64,000 nucleotides of DNA, taken from assembly GCA_045533485.1 (NCBI GenBank), contig JAZSHX010000040.1:1-64000 (forward strand), read 5' to 3'. A model generated the notes under the pieces. It had not been told where the DNA came from, searched no databases, and saw only the letters and a list, made by a program, of their open reading frames with translations. Source of the stretch: Scatosoma sp045533485. GTDB taxonomy: Bacteria; Bacillota; Clostridia; Christensenellales; Borkfalkiaceae. Below are positions 7,938 through 17,671 of the stretch, piece after piece; positions within the stretch are counted from its first letter, which is position 1, and every line of letters begins with the position of its first letter. The position numbers were made by a program, and so were the translations under genes.

Positions 7938-10133
7938 TTACTTTACTTCCGTGAAAATCACTTGGAAGCCGCTGCCGCTCTTACCTTTGAAAGCAAGTTC
8001 TTTCACGCCGCCGTACAGCTTATTCAATCTAAACCCAACGTTCATCAGCGTAGAGCCGTAATAAATTTCGCCCGTCTTATCGTTTTGGTAGCGTTTATCG
8101 GGATCAAGCCCTTTCAAGCGCAACACAAAGTTTTCCGTAAAGCCCGTCGAATACAGCTGTATAAAGGTAAACAGCGCTTGGCTCTTGTCCTTTTTTACCT
8201 GCATATACGAACAAAATTCGTGCTTTTCGGGGCTGATTAAGCGGTACATATCGCAATCGATTGTAAACGCCTGCACCTTTTTATATTCCTGCGTCCACGC
8301 GTACATTTCCGCCTTTTGTTCGTCGGTTAATTTGTTCAAATCCAGCTCGTACCCGTACGGCCCGAAGGACGATACGAGATAACGCAATTGATAGGTGGAT
8401 TCTCTGCCGCTGGTACAAATCCCTTTGGTGAAATGGCAGCTCACCGACGATACGGGATAGCCCACGCTCGTGCCGTATTGAATATACATACGCGCATACG
8501 GGTCGGTATTGTCGCTTGTCCAAATTTGGGGGAAATAATACAGCATGCCCAAATCGAAACGGCCGCCGCCGCCCGAACAGCCTTCAAACAGCACGTTGGG
8601 ATATTTTTCCGTCAACAGTTTGGCAAGCTTATACACGCCCAAAATTTGTCTATGATACAGCTCCCCTGCGTCGCATTTATCCGTGCCTGCTTCCGCGATA
8701 TAGCGGTTGCAATCCCACTTGATATAATCGATATCCACGCCGTCGAATTCTTCCACGATACGGTTGTACATTTTGTACACGTTGTCGTCGGTGGTGAAAT
8801 CCAAAACGTGTTGATTTCTGTTCTTGATGGGGGGCAGGTGCGTCTTCAAATAGCAATTTTCGTCCGCTTTATAAAAATCCGTGTCTTCGGAAACCATTTC
8901 CGGCTCAATCCAAATCCCAAATTTTAAGCCCTGCGCGTGCAGCTTATCCGCCAAGTTTTTGAGTGACGGGAACTTCTCTTTCGTCGTGCGCCAGTCGCCC
9001 AAGCCGCCTTCGCTGTCCGGTCTAAACCAACCGTCGTCCAGCACCACCGTGTCCGCGCCGACTTGCTTTGCGCCCTTGGCAAACTCCAACATATACGCTT
9101 CGTTTACGTCGAAATACACCCCTTCCCAAGAATTGATAACGATGGGGCGCGTCGCTTTGGCGAACGCGGGATTGACGATATGATTGCGCGTATGGTCGTG
9201 GAAATTGCGGGAAATTTGCCCAAGCCCTTGGTCGGTAAAGGTCATAATCGCTTCGGGCGAATAGAAGCACTTGCCTGCGCCAAGCTTCCAACGCATACCC
9301 GTGGGATTGATACCGCAAACTACGCGCGTGTCTTCCAAACGGTCTACTTCCACTTCGTTTAAGAAGCTGCCGCTGTACAAAAGGTTAAAGCCGTACGCTT
9401 CCCCTGCGTCTTCGTCCGTGTTTTTCGCGCAAAGCGCAAAGAAGGGATTGACGTGGTGCGTCGTCGTACCGCAAGACGTGCCTACACTGTACACGCCCTT
9501 ACCAAGCGGTGTTCTTTGCACGCCTGCGCGTTCGTATAAATACATACCCTTCAAATCCACCACGTCGAAATCACTGCGGTAGAAATCCAAGCACAAGCTT
9601 GCGCATTTTTCTATGTACAAGGGCTTTCTGCTCTTGTTTTCGATTTTTTGATAACGGCAAATGACGTCTTCTTCGGGATATACCGTGTAATACAGCGTCA
9701 ACGCCGTTTTCTTTTGTTCGTCGTACGTTTTGACGATCAGCGTTTCACAATCGGCGCTTTCTCTGGAATACGGCATATCGGGCAACGCTTCCCTGCCCTT
9801 GATAACCCTGTGCGATTGATAGGCAAAACGGTTGCCGTGCTGTCCGTCGCCGTTTTTAATCACCACTGACGGCACGCGGTAATCCCCTTCGTTAAACCCT
9901 GCGTATTCTCTGCCGATAGTGCTTAACGAAAACTCTCTGCCCGTGGAATCCGCCGTCGACGTAAACGAATAAATTTGCCGATTGCTGATATAGCGAATAT
10001 CGCTGTCCTTAATCTTTTGCCCGTAATACAAATGCTCTACGTAGCCCAAATCGGACACGCGAAACACGTATGACGTACGCTTGGTTTGCAAACGAAACGT
10101 TTGGCTCTCCTTGTCAAAAAAAATCGTTTTCAT
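7938..10133 (-). CDS. Alpha-galactosidase, glycoside hydrolase family 36
   Basis: 731 residues, full length for the bacterial GH36 group. Hydrolyses terminal alpha-1,6-galactose from raffinose-family sugars or galactomannan. Order: N-terminal beta-sandwich, (beta/alpha)8 barrel and C-terminal beta domain. Visible active-site elements are VLDDGWF, the nucleophile D474 in IKWDCNR, CSGGGGRFD, and acid/base D541 in SDNTD. No signal peptide, so it is probably cytosolic and acts on imported oligosaccharides. It has its own promoter (10178-10206) and ribosome site CAAGGAGAGAG. No sugar transporter gene is adjacent in this window. Confidence 0.97.
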   Translation of the reverse strand: MKTIFFDKESQTFRLQTKRTSYVFRVSDLGYVEHLYYGQKIKDSDIRYISNRQIYSFTSTADSTGREFSLSTIGREYAGFNEGDYRVPSVVIKNGDGQHGNRFAYQSHRVIKGREALPDMPYSRESADCETLIVKTYDEQKKTALTLYYTVYPEEDVICRYQKIENKSRKPLYIEKCASLCLDFYRSDFDVVDLKGMYLYERAGVQRTPLGKGVYSVGTSCGTTTHHVNPFFALCAKNTDEDAGEAYGFNLLYSGSFLNEVEVDRLEDTRVVCGINPTGMRWKLGAGKCFYSPEAIMTFTDQGLGQISRNFHDHTRNHIVNPAFAKATRPIVINSWEGVYFDVNEAYMLEFAKGAKQVGADTVVLDDGWFRPDSEGGLGDWRTTKEKFPSLKNLADKLHAQGLKFGIWIEPEMVSEDTDFYKADENCYLKTHLPPIKNRNQHVLDFTTDDNVYKMYNRIVEEFDGVDIDYIKWDCNRYIAEAGTDKCDAGELYHRQILGVYKLAKLLTEKYPNVLFEGCSGGGGRFDLGMLYYFPQIWTSDNTDPYARMYIQYGTSVGYPVSSVSCHFTKGICTSGRESTYQLRYLVSSFGPYGYELDLNKLTDEQKAEMYAWTQEYKKVQAFTIDCDMYRLISPEKHEFCSYMQVKKDKSQALFTFIQLYSTGFTENFVLRLKGLDPDKRYQNDKTGEIYYGSTLMNVGFRLNKLYGGVKELAFKGKSGSGFQVIFTEVK

Positions 10134-10177
10134 ACTCTCTCTCCTTGTTCGGCTCTCTCTTTGCCGATATCTTTATT

Positions 10178-10206
10178 ATTGTAACACACCAAAATCAACT
10201 TGTCAA
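10178..10206 (-). promoter_or_regulatory. Promoter of the alpha-galactosidase gene
   Basis: On the minus strand TTGACA (10201-10206), 17-bp spacer, TACAAT (10178-10183). It is divergent from the nucleotidase promoter 44 bp away. Confidence 0.85.
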
Positions 10207-10249
10207 CCTTTACGGCAAAAAATAATCATGCGCTTGTAAAAATAACCGC

Positions 10250-10278
10250 TTGACAACCGCGCGCACGCGTGATACAAT
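10250..10278 (+). promoter_or_regulatory. Promoter of the 5'-nucleotidase lipoprotein gene
   Basis: TTGACA (10250-10255), 17-bp spacer, TACAAT (10273-10278). The start is predicted near 10285, about 40 nt before the ATG. Confidence 0.85.
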
Positions 10279-10325
10279 ATATAATGTATTTATACGTTCG
10301 ACAATACCCACGCAAAGGATAACTT

Positions 10326-12155
10326 ATGAAAAAATTTACCGCATTTTTATGCACAATCGCTTTGTTTATTTGTTCGGGCTGTTCGCTTATGCAATCGCAA
10401 AGCTCTTCTTCATTTTCGGGCTTTCTTGGCACGAACAGTTCGTCAAGCTCGTCAAGTTCATCAAATTCCACTGCCACACCCCACACGCACGCGGATACGG
10501 ACGGCAACGAAATTTGTGATACGTGCAACGCGCAGTTACCGCACGTACATAAAGACGCGGACAACAATGAGATTTGCGACAAGTGCCAAGCTTCGTTGCA
10601 CGCGCACGTCAACGTAAACGGTTACTGTTCTACGTGCGGAACGCTTTTACATACGCACGTGGCGGTAGACGGATATTGCAGCGTTTGTAACGCTACGATG
10701 CACGACCACGCCGATACGAACGCCGACGGCAAGTGCGACGTTTGCAAAACCGTCGTGCAAACCACCGTTTGCTTTTATTCTATCAACGATTTACACGGTA
10801 AATTCGACGATACCGACAGCAATATGGGCGTAGACGAAATGACCACGTATTTACGCAACGCAAAAACGGTCAATGAAAACACTGTGCTTTTATCGGCAGG
10901 CGATATGTGGCAAGGCAGCACGGAATCCAACGCAACCAAAGGCAATATCGTAACGGAGTGGATGAACGATTTGGGCTTTGCCGCTATGGCGCTTGGCAAC
11001 CACGAATACGACTGGGGCGAAAACGCCATCAAAGCCAACGCACAGCTTGCCAACTTCCCCCTGCTTGCCATCAACGTGTACGATAAATCGACGGGCGAAC
11101 GCGCCGAATATTGCGACGCGTCCGTAATGATTGATATGAGCGGTGTAAAAATCGGCGTTATCGGCGCTATCGGCGATTGCTACGGGGATATTGCCGCAGA
11201 GCAAGTACAAGGCGTGACGTTCAAAACCAAATCGGCGTTGACTGCGCTTGTCAAAACGGAAAGTATGCGTTTACGCGAACAGGGCGCGGATATGATTGTG
11301 TACCTGCTCCACGACGGCTCGGAAAGCTCGTCTACCTACGACACGGCGCTTTCTAACGGGTATGTAGACATCGTGTTTGAAGGGCACACGCACCAAACCG
11401 TGCAATATCAAGACACGTACGGCGTTTGGCATTTGCAGGCTGGCGGCGACAATCAAAAAGGACTTTCCAGCGCCACGTTTACCGTCAATTTGTTAAACGA
11501 TACCGTGAACGCGCAATCGGCGAAAGTGGTCAGCTCCAGCACCTATGCAAGCTTAGCGGACGACCCTATCGTTGACCAGCTGTTGCAAAAATACGACGCT
11601 GTGCTTGCGCCTATGAAGCAAGCGTTAGGCACGAACGCAAGCTATCGCGATTACGACGATTTGAGCAATTACGCGGCAAAATCCTATTTCGCCGTGGGCA
11701 TGTCGCGCTGGGGCAGCAACCCTACGTATAAAGGTAAAATCGTGCTGGGCGGCGGTTATATCGGCGTGCGCAGCCCGTACAAGCTGTACGCAGGTCAAGT
11801 GACCTATGCCGACCTTTATCCCCTGTTCCCCTTTGACAACGCTTTGGTGCTTTGCAAAGTGTCGGGCGCGCGCTTGAAAGCGCAATTTATCAATGCAACC
11901 AACTCGAAATACTATATGTATTACGGCGTGGACGGTACGGCAATCAAAAACAACATCGTGGACAGCGAAACGTATTACGTCGTGGTGGATACGTATTGCG
12001 CGAATTATAATTTCTACGGCTACGGATATATGGAAATCGTGGAATATTACAGCGCAGACAAAACCTATTACGGGCGCGACGCCATCGCCGATTACACACG
12101 CGGCGGCGGACTTTCCGCAAATCCCCCGTCCCCTGAAACATTCAAGGTACAATAA
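10326..12155 (+). CDS. Lipoprotein 5'-nucleotidase with Cys/His-rich repeats
   Basis: 609 residues. A lipoprotein signal peptide ends at C19 (FICSGC). A Ser-rich linker follows, then about five short repeats of the pattern H-x-H-x-D-x-[DN]-x-x-x-x-C-x-x-C (residues about 55-140), such as EICDTC, EICDKC, YCSTC and KCDVC, probably metal-binding. The calcineurin-like phosphoesterase has NDLHGKF, GDMWQGS, GNHEYDWG and FEGHTHQ, giving the two-metal site. The C-terminal half matches the 5'-nucleotidase substrate domain (LGGGYIGVRSP, FPFDNALVLCKVSG). It likely dephosphorylates extracellular nucleotides for salvage. Confidence 0.93.
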   Translation: MKKFTAFLCTIALFICSGCSLMQSQSSSSFSGFLGTNSSSSSSSSSNSTATPHTHADTDGNEICDTCNAQLPHVHKDADNNEICDKCQASLHAHVNVNGYCSTCGTLLHTHVAVDGYCSVCNATMHDHADTNADGKCDVCKTVVQTTVCFYSINDLHGKFDDTDSNMGVDEMTTYLRNAKTVNENTVLLSAGDMWQGSTESNATKGNIVTEWMNDLGFAAMALGNHEYDWGENAIKANAQLANFPLLAINVYDKSTGERAEYCDASVMIDMSGVKIGVIGAIGDCYGDIAAEQVQGVTFKTKSALTALVKTESMRLREQGADMIVYLLHDGSESSSTYDTALSNGYVDIVFEGHTHQTVQYQDTYGVWHLQAGGDNQKGLSSATFTVNLLNDTVNAQSAKVVSSSTYASLADDPIVDQLLQKYDAVLAPMKQALGTNASYRDYDDLSNYAAKSYFAVGMSRWGSNPTYKGKIVLGGGYIGVRSPYKLYAGQVTYADLYPLFPFDNALVLCKVSGARLKAQFINATNSKYYMYYGVDGTAIKNNIVDSETYYVVVDTYCANYNFYGYGYMEIVEYYSADKTYYGRDAIADYTRGGGLSANPPSPETFKVQ

Positions 12156-12167
12156 TCGTCTTATATA

Positions 12168-12205
12168 AAAACAGCTCCGCAGTGCTTGCACTGCGGAGCT
12201 GTTTT
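12168..12205. terminator. Bidirectional terminator between nucleotidase and M6 protease
   Basis: A 17-bp perfect stem (12168-12184 with 12189-12205, loop CTTG), A-rich at the base on one side and T-rich on the other, lies between two convergent genes. Confidence 0.9.
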
Positions 12206-12215
12206 ATTATGTTTT

Positions 12216-14957
12216 TTATGCGTTTTTCGTAAACGTAATCGTTGCTTTTTCTGCCGTCAATGCGTCCACCGTAAAGGTGTACGCAATTTTGTTGCCGTTA
12301 CTATCTTTCGTATCTGCAGAGATGGTCGAACCTACGATATAGGTAAATTCGTTTGCCGTGCTCTTAACAAATTCAATCAAGTTATCTTCCGTGCCGTACT
12401 GATCGGAAGCGTCCGTGTTGTTATTATACACGTCGTAATACGTTTCGCCGTCGTACGTTTCGCTGTACAACGACGCGTTGATATGGTACACCACGATACC
12501 GTCGCGCGCGAAGTAGCCAGCGCCGAAATCTTCATCGTTCAAGCCCGTGTTCGTGTAATACATCAGCACGTAATATTCTTGATATACGCCAAGCTTTTCA
12601 TCCCAGTTGTTGGCGATGATGATGGTGTCGCCGTTTGTTGCAAACGCTTGCAAATCCACCGTTACGCTATCTTCCGCCACAATCAATCTTGACGAAGTGA
12701 GCCAGCCGTAATTAAATTTGGTGTACGCGTTGTGGTCGCCAAGCATCGCGTCCATCATATCCGCGCCGTCCATAGGGTGTTCCACGTACGCCGTGTCGTA
12801 GTAATCGTCCGCGCCAAGCACGTGGCCAAATTCGTGGATATACGTGTACGTATTGAGCGCGGAATTGACGTATTCCACTTCCCCGTCTTCGTCGTACGTT
12901 TCCAACATAAATTGATAAGAAGCCCACAGATAATCGTTTGCCGAAACGCCGTCGTAATAGTAATAATTTTTCGTTGTGCTATCTACGTACAAGTTCCAGT
13001 AGCGGTACGCCCATTTCATAACGCTTGCGTCTTCGCTGGAATCAATTTCCAAGGTGTTGATAAGCACGATGGCGTCAATCGTACCGTTATCGTCCGTGTC
13101 AAATTGCGACAAATCCATTTTGGGCTCTAAATACTTTAAAATTTCGTCGATGATGATTTGATCGCCGCCGTCAATTTGTTGCCCGAAATAATCAATCGTC
13201 TTATCCAAATAATAGGAACTGTTGTATTGCGGTTTAAACCATTCGTCCAAAACGGTAAACTGCACGTCCAGCTTTCCGTAGCTGGATATGTAATAATAAT
13301 CGTGTACCGAATAATAATCCGTTTGTCCTGTCGTGCCGTTGAACGCCGTTTTAATTTTATCAATGGTATAGCCCTTGCTTGCCGCCGTCACGTCGCTAAA
13401 CTGCACGGGAACAACCAACACTTTGGGTTGACCTACCGTAGGACAGCCGTCCAAATAATTGTATTGATCATGCACGTCCTTCACGTAGGTCGCTTTGGTG
13501 AAATCCACGTTATACACGCCGTTTGCGCCAGTGGGCAAGCCCTTGCCTGCGTTGGTGATTACGTTCGCGTTCGACGAACCGCTGCCACTGCCAGTGCCGC
13601 TACCCGAACCACTGCCAGAGCCCGAACCGCTGCCGCTCATTTCCACCACAATATACGCGTACACGTCTACCACGTAGCCGTCATCCGTTTCATAATACGC
13701 CATATCGACGTAGAAGTTGCTTGCGTCAAAATAATACCAGGTGTCGCCGTATTCGTCCGTATCCGTACCAGCCGCCGTATATCCGTTTGCTTGCGTAAAC
13801 AATGCTTTATAGGCGTTAAATTCTGCTTGCGTGTTGCCGAAGGTGTAGAAATTGTACCCTTCTTCCCCCGTACCGTCTTCGTAATTCAACGTGTACTCTT
13901 CCAAATAATATTCGTTGTTTGCAATAAAAGGAATTGTATCGCCAAGCAAATCGGCAAGCAACGCTTTTTCCGTCGACGTGAACTCGGTGTAGGTATAGCC
14001 CGTGTTTCCACTGCCGCTACCGCTGCCCGAACCGCTACCGCTTACAACGTTGACAAGCGTGGGCTTGTCAAATTCAATCGTACCATTGTAATTTTTGATT
14101 GTACCCGTAACGGTGATGGTATCGCCAAGCTTGACTTTATCCGCCGCGTCTTGCAACCAGAAGCAATACATCGAAAACCCTTCAATTTCCATATATAATT
14201 GCACGTTGTTGGTGCTTGTGTCCGCCTTCTTGATTTGCGTTACAACACCCGTAAGCGTATGCGTTCCCGAAAGCGATTGACCTTCCGTGAGCGCCTTTGC
14301 AGCAGCGATAATTTCCGCCGCCGTCATACCTACGCTACCACTGCCGTTTCCGCTGCCCGAACCGCTGCCCGAACCGCTACCGCTTACAACGTTGACAAGC
14401 GTGGGCTTGTCAAATTCAATCGTACCATTGTAATTTTTGATTGTACCCGTAACGGTGATGGTATCGCCAAGATTGACTTTATCCGCCGCGTCTTGCAACC
14501 AGAAGCAATACACGGGCATATTCGTATAATTGCCGACAACGATGGTCAAGCACACGTCGTTCGTGCCCGTACCCGTCTTTTCAATGTTGGTTACCGTACC
14601 CGTCAAGGTTCTTGTTCCCAGCTTTTCGCCCGTGCCAAGCGCATACGCCGCGTCCAAAATAGCTTTTTGTTCGTCCGTTTGCGTACCCGAACCGTTTCCG
14701 CCCGTTGAACTTGACGACGAAGAACTGCTACTACTGATACTTGAGCTTGACGAAGAACTACTACTGCTACTTGAGCTTGACGATGAATTGTCGTCCGTCG
14801 AACTGTTATCGTCCGTCGAACCGCTATCGCCTATGGAAGCGCTGGTGCTTGTCGAATTTGTAGATTTTTTGCCTATGCTAATGCTAACCATATCGCACGC
14901 CGTAAACATACAAAGCGCGCTTAAAAGAGCCAAAAGAGCTATAAAAAATTTTTTCAT
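12216..14957 (-). CDS. M6-family metalloprotease lipoprotein with duplicated OB-like domains
   Basis: 913 residues. The lipobox is FTAC with C21. A long Ser/Asp/Thr-rich tract follows, then two nearly identical domains of about 114 residues (shared TVTGTIKNYNGTIEFDKPTL) that resemble OB-fold YhcR/BOF-type modules, joined by Gly-Ser runs. A third small domain and another Gly-Ser linker precede the peptidase. The catalytic motif HEFGHVLGADDYYD is at residues 708-721, as in immune-inhibitor-A type proteases (HExxHxxGxxD). It is predicted to be anchored outside the membrane and to degrade extracellular protein. The OB assignment is tentative; the protease call is firm. Confidence 0.9.
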   Translation of the reverse strand: MKKFFIALLALLSALCMFTACDMVSISIGKKSTNSTSTSASIGDSGSTDDNSSTDDNSSSSSSSSSSSSSSSSISSSSSSSSSSTGGNGSGTQTDEQKAILDAAYALGTGEKLGTRTLTGTVTNIEKTGTGTNDVCLTIVVGNYTNMPVYCFWLQDAADKVNLGDTITVTGTIKNYNGTIEFDKPTLVNVVSGSGSGSGSGSGNGSGSVGMTAAEIIAAAKALTEGQSLSGTHTLTGVVTQIKKADTSTNNVQLYMEIEGFSMYCFWLQDAADKVKLGDTITVTGTIKNYNGTIEFDKPTLVNVVSGSGSGSGSGSGNTGYTYTEFTSTEKALLADLLGDTIPFIANNEYYLEEYTLNYEDGTGEEGYNFYTFGNTQAEFNAYKALFTQANGYTAAGTDTDEYGDTWYYFDASNFYVDMAYYETDDGYVVDVYAYIVVEMSGSGSGSGSGSGSGTGSGSGSSNANVITNAGKGLPTGANGVYNVDFTKATYVKDVHDQYNYLDGCPTVGQPKVLVVPVQFSDVTAASKGYTIDKIKTAFNGTTGQTDYYSVHDYYYISSYGKLDVQFTVLDEWFKPQYNSSYYLDKTIDYFGQQIDGGDQIIIDEILKYLEPKMDLSQFDTDDNGTIDAIVLINTLEIDSSEDASVMKWAYRYWNLYVDSTTKNYYYYDGVSANDYLWASYQFMLETYDEDGEVEYVNSALNTYTYIHEFGHVLGADDYYDTAYVEHPMDGADMMDAMLGDHNAYTKFNYGWLTSSRLIVAEDSVTVDLQAFATNGDTIIIANNWDEKLGVYQEYYVLMYYTNTGLNDEDFGAGYFARDGIVVYHINASLYSETYDGETYYDVYNNNTDASDQYGTEDNLIEFVKSTANEFTYIVGSTISADTKDSNGNKIAYTFTVDALTAEKATITFTKNA
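14019..14170. repeat. In-gene direct repeat, unit 1 of M6 protease duplication
   Basis: This stretch is nearly identical to 14361-14512 at an offset of 342 bp (114 codons), with few substitutions (for example AAGCTTGAC versus AAGATTGAC). It encodes the repeated TVTGTIKNYNGTIEF domain part and Gly-Ser linker. Such DNA identity implies a recent duplication or gene conversion. Confidence 0.8.
14361..14512. repeat. In-gene direct repeat, unit 2 of M6 protease duplication
   Basis: Partner of the 14019-14170 copy. Together with the surrounding Gly-Ser-coding tracts it makes this gene prone to length change by recombination. Confidence 0.8.
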
Positions 14958-15007
14958 TTTTATCCCCTTGTATAGAATTCTCTACCCTTTTTTATTTGAC
15001 AATTCGC

Positions 15008-16429
15008 TTACGAGACGTTTTCCGTTTGTTCTTCGCTTGCCTGCGCAACCGCTTTTTTGCGTCTAAAAATTTTGGAGCGGAACAAAATCACGTTCATTAC
15101 GCCAAAGAACGCCACCAAAATGATAAAGGTCAAAATGGGCTGTGACGCCGCAAACGTTGCCAAAATCATCATCGGGAAACCAAACACGATGGCAGGCAGG
15201 TTTTGATATACTAAGTTATCCGCAACGGGCGATTTGAACTCTCCGTCGATTTCGCGGAGCAAAATGATACCCGTGCTTGCCGTACCCGTCAACATACCGT
15301 ACATCGCCAAAAACTGTTCTTGTTCGTAATGGGGGAACAGCGCGTGCGCTACGATGCGGTTGTATACGTAGGTAATGATAAACCCAACCACGCCAAGGAT
15401 AAGGATAACGCCCCAGTAATTTTCCAGCAAATCCAAACGAATAGCCGCAATCCCCGCAACCACCATTACGTCGTAGAAAAGATTGCTTGCACGCGTCATA
15501 AGGAAATTGTTTACGTACGTTTTCTTGACGATATTTTTCTTTTTCAAAAACTTAATTGCCATTTTGACAAGCATCGTCGACAACACGCCAAGCAAGAAGT
15601 TGAAGCCGAAAATCGTCGATTTCATACCGGGAAGCAACAATCCCAAAAGGTACATCATACCAAACGTGATACCATACGCAACCGCAACCAGCGCAAGCTG
15701 TACCGTCATTTTATCAATGCTGTCTTGCATAGGGATTTCGTTGTCGCCTTCCACGCGGTCTACGATGCCCATATTGTCGCTCTTTTGGACGATTTTGATT
15801 TTGCCCTTTCTTCGCAAAATATTCAAATGGATAACGCCGCCGATTGCCGCACTCAAAAACCCAAACGCCGCAATGGTAAGCCCCATGCTCTTACCGCCTG
15901 CAAAGCCGTATTCCGTTTCATAGATATTGCCGTAATTGAGCGCTTGTCCCGTACCTTGCCCGTAGCCAAACGGCAAAAGCACGCCTGCCGCAGGTAAAAA
16001 GTCGGTAATGAACAGCGTGACAAGCAAGCCGATACCAAGCCCGAAAATCGCTTGAATAAGATAGGTCGAAACGGTCGTAACGCCCGTATTGAAAATTTCC
16101 ACGGAGCGTTCCTTGGTCATTTTATTATCGGACGCCTTGAACGACGACGCGATAAACCCAAGCGCCAAAGCGTGATAGGTGATAATTTCCAAATTCGCGT
16201 ATCCGTTTCCGCCGAAAAGGTCCATATCGAAAAAGTCTTTTTTCGTGATTACCTTCAAAACGGTTGAGAAAGCCAACAAAATCAAACCGCCGACAACGGA
16301 CGTAGGAATTAAAGATTCCTGTAAAAATTTCACGTTCTTTTTAAGAGCGTTCCCCAAAAGCAAGCTGACGAGCAGCGTTGCGATAAGGAAAAATCCACCC
16401 CATACGTTAAAGTCCCAAAAATTTGTCAT
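15008..16429 (-). CDS. gltS: Sodium/glutamate symporter, GltS-type
   Basis: 473 residues with about 11 hydrophobic segments, an integral membrane protein. It matches the GltS family in the N-terminal half (SLIPTSVVGGLILL, YHALALGFIASSFK) and in the re-entrant loop PFGYGQGTGQALNYG, with a cytoplasmic insert around residues 205-235. The family imports glutamate with sodium; GltS is usually about 400 residues, so this member is long and its substrate could differ. The ribosome site AAAAGGAG and start lie inside the last codons of the upstream PlsC-like gene (23-bp overlap), so the two are co-expressed. Confidence 0.82.
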   Translation of the reverse strand: MTNFWDFNVWGGFFLIATLLVSLLLGNALKKNVKFLQESLIPTSVVGGLILLAFSTVLKVITKKDFFDMDLFGGNGYANLEIITYHALALGFIASSFKASDNKMTKERSVEIFNTGVTTVSTYLIQAIFGLGIGLLVTLFITDFLPAAGVLLPFGYGQGTGQALNYGNIYETEYGFAGGKSMGLTIAAFGFLSAAIGGVIHLNILRRKGKIKIVQKSDNMGIVDRVEGDNEIPMQDSIDKMTVQLALVAVAYGITFGMMYLLGLLLPGMKSTIFGFNFLLGVLSTMLVKMAIKFLKKKNIVKKTYVNNFLMTRASNLFYDVMVVAGIAAIRLDLLENYWGVILILGVVGFIITYVYNRIVAHALFPHYEQEQFLAMYGMLTGTASTGIILLREIDGEFKSPVADNLVYQNLPAIVFGFPMMILATFAASQPILTFIILVAFFGVMNVILFRSKIFRRKKAVAQASEEQTENVS

Positions 16430-17627
16430 TTGCGTCTCCTTTTTGTATGTTTTTATATCGATAATACACGTTCACGTAGCGCAACGCGTTAAACCGCGCG
16501 TCGCCTTTCATTTGATAAATGCGTTTATCGACATATACGTTCACTTTATTTTTGCCAAGCACGGTCACTGCGGAAACTTTATCAAACGAATACGTTTGCA
16601 TTTCTCCGTTTTTTATTTGCATTTCTATACGGTTGCCGTACAATTTGACCTGCACTTCTTCGCCCAAAAGCACCTTGTTTTCGAAGGGGATAACTTCCGT
16701 TAACCGCACGGTATCTTCGTACATGGGCGCGTCGTTATAAGCGTTTACGTCCAAATTGTTGATAAAATCACACTGATAATTATACCACTCGTCCACGAAC
16801 GCAAACGGGAAATCGCAATCCACGCCTTGAAGCTTAGTAGTAGGCAAATACCGCACCGTTTTTCCGCATTTTTTACACGTAATCAAATCGCCGTGGCTTT
16901 CAAAGGTGGAAAGTCCGCAATCGGGACAAACGTAGACGGCGCGTTCCAAATATTCCGCCAGCTTTTCGTGCGTGAACGTATTTTCCGCGTTGGCTTCGTT
17001 GACGTACAGCTCCTTTTCCACCAAAGCGTACAATTCGTCCGTAGTCATATCCTTATATTCTTCTGGCTCTACCACGCGCGAGACGTACGCGCGCATTTTC
17101 CCCTTTCTAACCACGTCGCTCCATCTGGGATGCACGCCGTAGCCCCCTTCGATACGGAACAGCGCAATGGGTAAGCCCAGCTTTTTCAAAAGCGGAACGA
17201 GCGCCTTGTTTATGTACTCCGTTTTACCGCTAAACGTGCGGTTGCCTTCAGGCGCAAGCGCAATCGTTCCCCCTTCCTTTGCCACGCGCATGATGTTGAT
17301 AACGGCGCGCGGGTCGGTGGCTTGCTTGCGGATAGGAATGGGCGCGACAATGTATTTAATCACCTTGGAAGAAAAACCGTTAGAGAATAAATCTTCCGAC
17401 GCCACGTAGTAGACAGCGCCTTTGAATGCCATCCCCACGAAAAACTGGTCGAACGCCGTTTGATGGTTAAACAGCACCACGTACTGCCTTTTGCCTTGCC
17501 CTGCGAACTTCTCCACCTTTATTCCGTATTTTCTTCGCGTATACGGTGCTAAGAAAACGCGTACGACGGCGGTAATGATTTTATGACGCAGGCGCGTCCA
17601 TTTTTTTTGCTTTTTTGCTTTTCCCAT
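16407..17627 (-). CDS. PlsC-like acyltransferase with C-terminal zinc ribbon
   Basis: 406 residues from ATG 17627 (AACAGGAAAA before it); the longer frame to 17759 lacks a good ribosome site and family similarity. The 1-acylglycerol-3-phosphate acyltransferase fold shows the HX4D motif in FNHQTAFDQ and the acceptor motif EGNRTF. After the enzyme domain comes a four-cysteine zinc ribbon (CPDCG...CKKCG, about residues 235-260) and a roughly 140-residue tail of unknown function. It may acylate lysophosphatidate or another lipid at the inner membrane. The extra tail is unusual for PlsC. Confidence 0.85.
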   Translation of the reverse strand: MGKAKKQKKWTRLRHKIITAVVRVFLAPYTRRKYGIKVEKFAGQGKRQYVVLFNHQTAFDQFFVGMAFKGAVYYVASEDLFSNGFSSKVIKYIVAPIPIRKQATDPRAVINIMRVAKEGGTIALAPEGNRTFSGKTEYINKALVPLLKKLGLPIALFRIEGGYGVHPRWSDVVRKGKMRAYVSRVVEPEEYKDMTTDELYALVEKELYVNEANAENTFTHEKLAEYLERAVYVCPDCGLSTFESHGDLITCKKCGKTVRYLPTTKLQGVDCDFPFAFVDEWYNYQCDFINNLDVNAYNDAPMYEDTVRLTEVIPFENKVLLGEEVQVKLYGNRIEMQIKNGEMQTYSFDKVSAVTVLGKNKVNVYVDKRIYQMKGDARFNALRYVNVYYRYKNIQKGDANDKFLGL

Positions 17628-17671
17628 AAATTTTCCTGTTTGTGAAAATGCTTTTTTTGATTTTTTATGCG

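Noticed and set aside
14958..15007. TTGTCA and TATACA as a promoter for the M6 protease
   Set aside because: Spacing is about 22 bp, too long for a sigma-A promoter.
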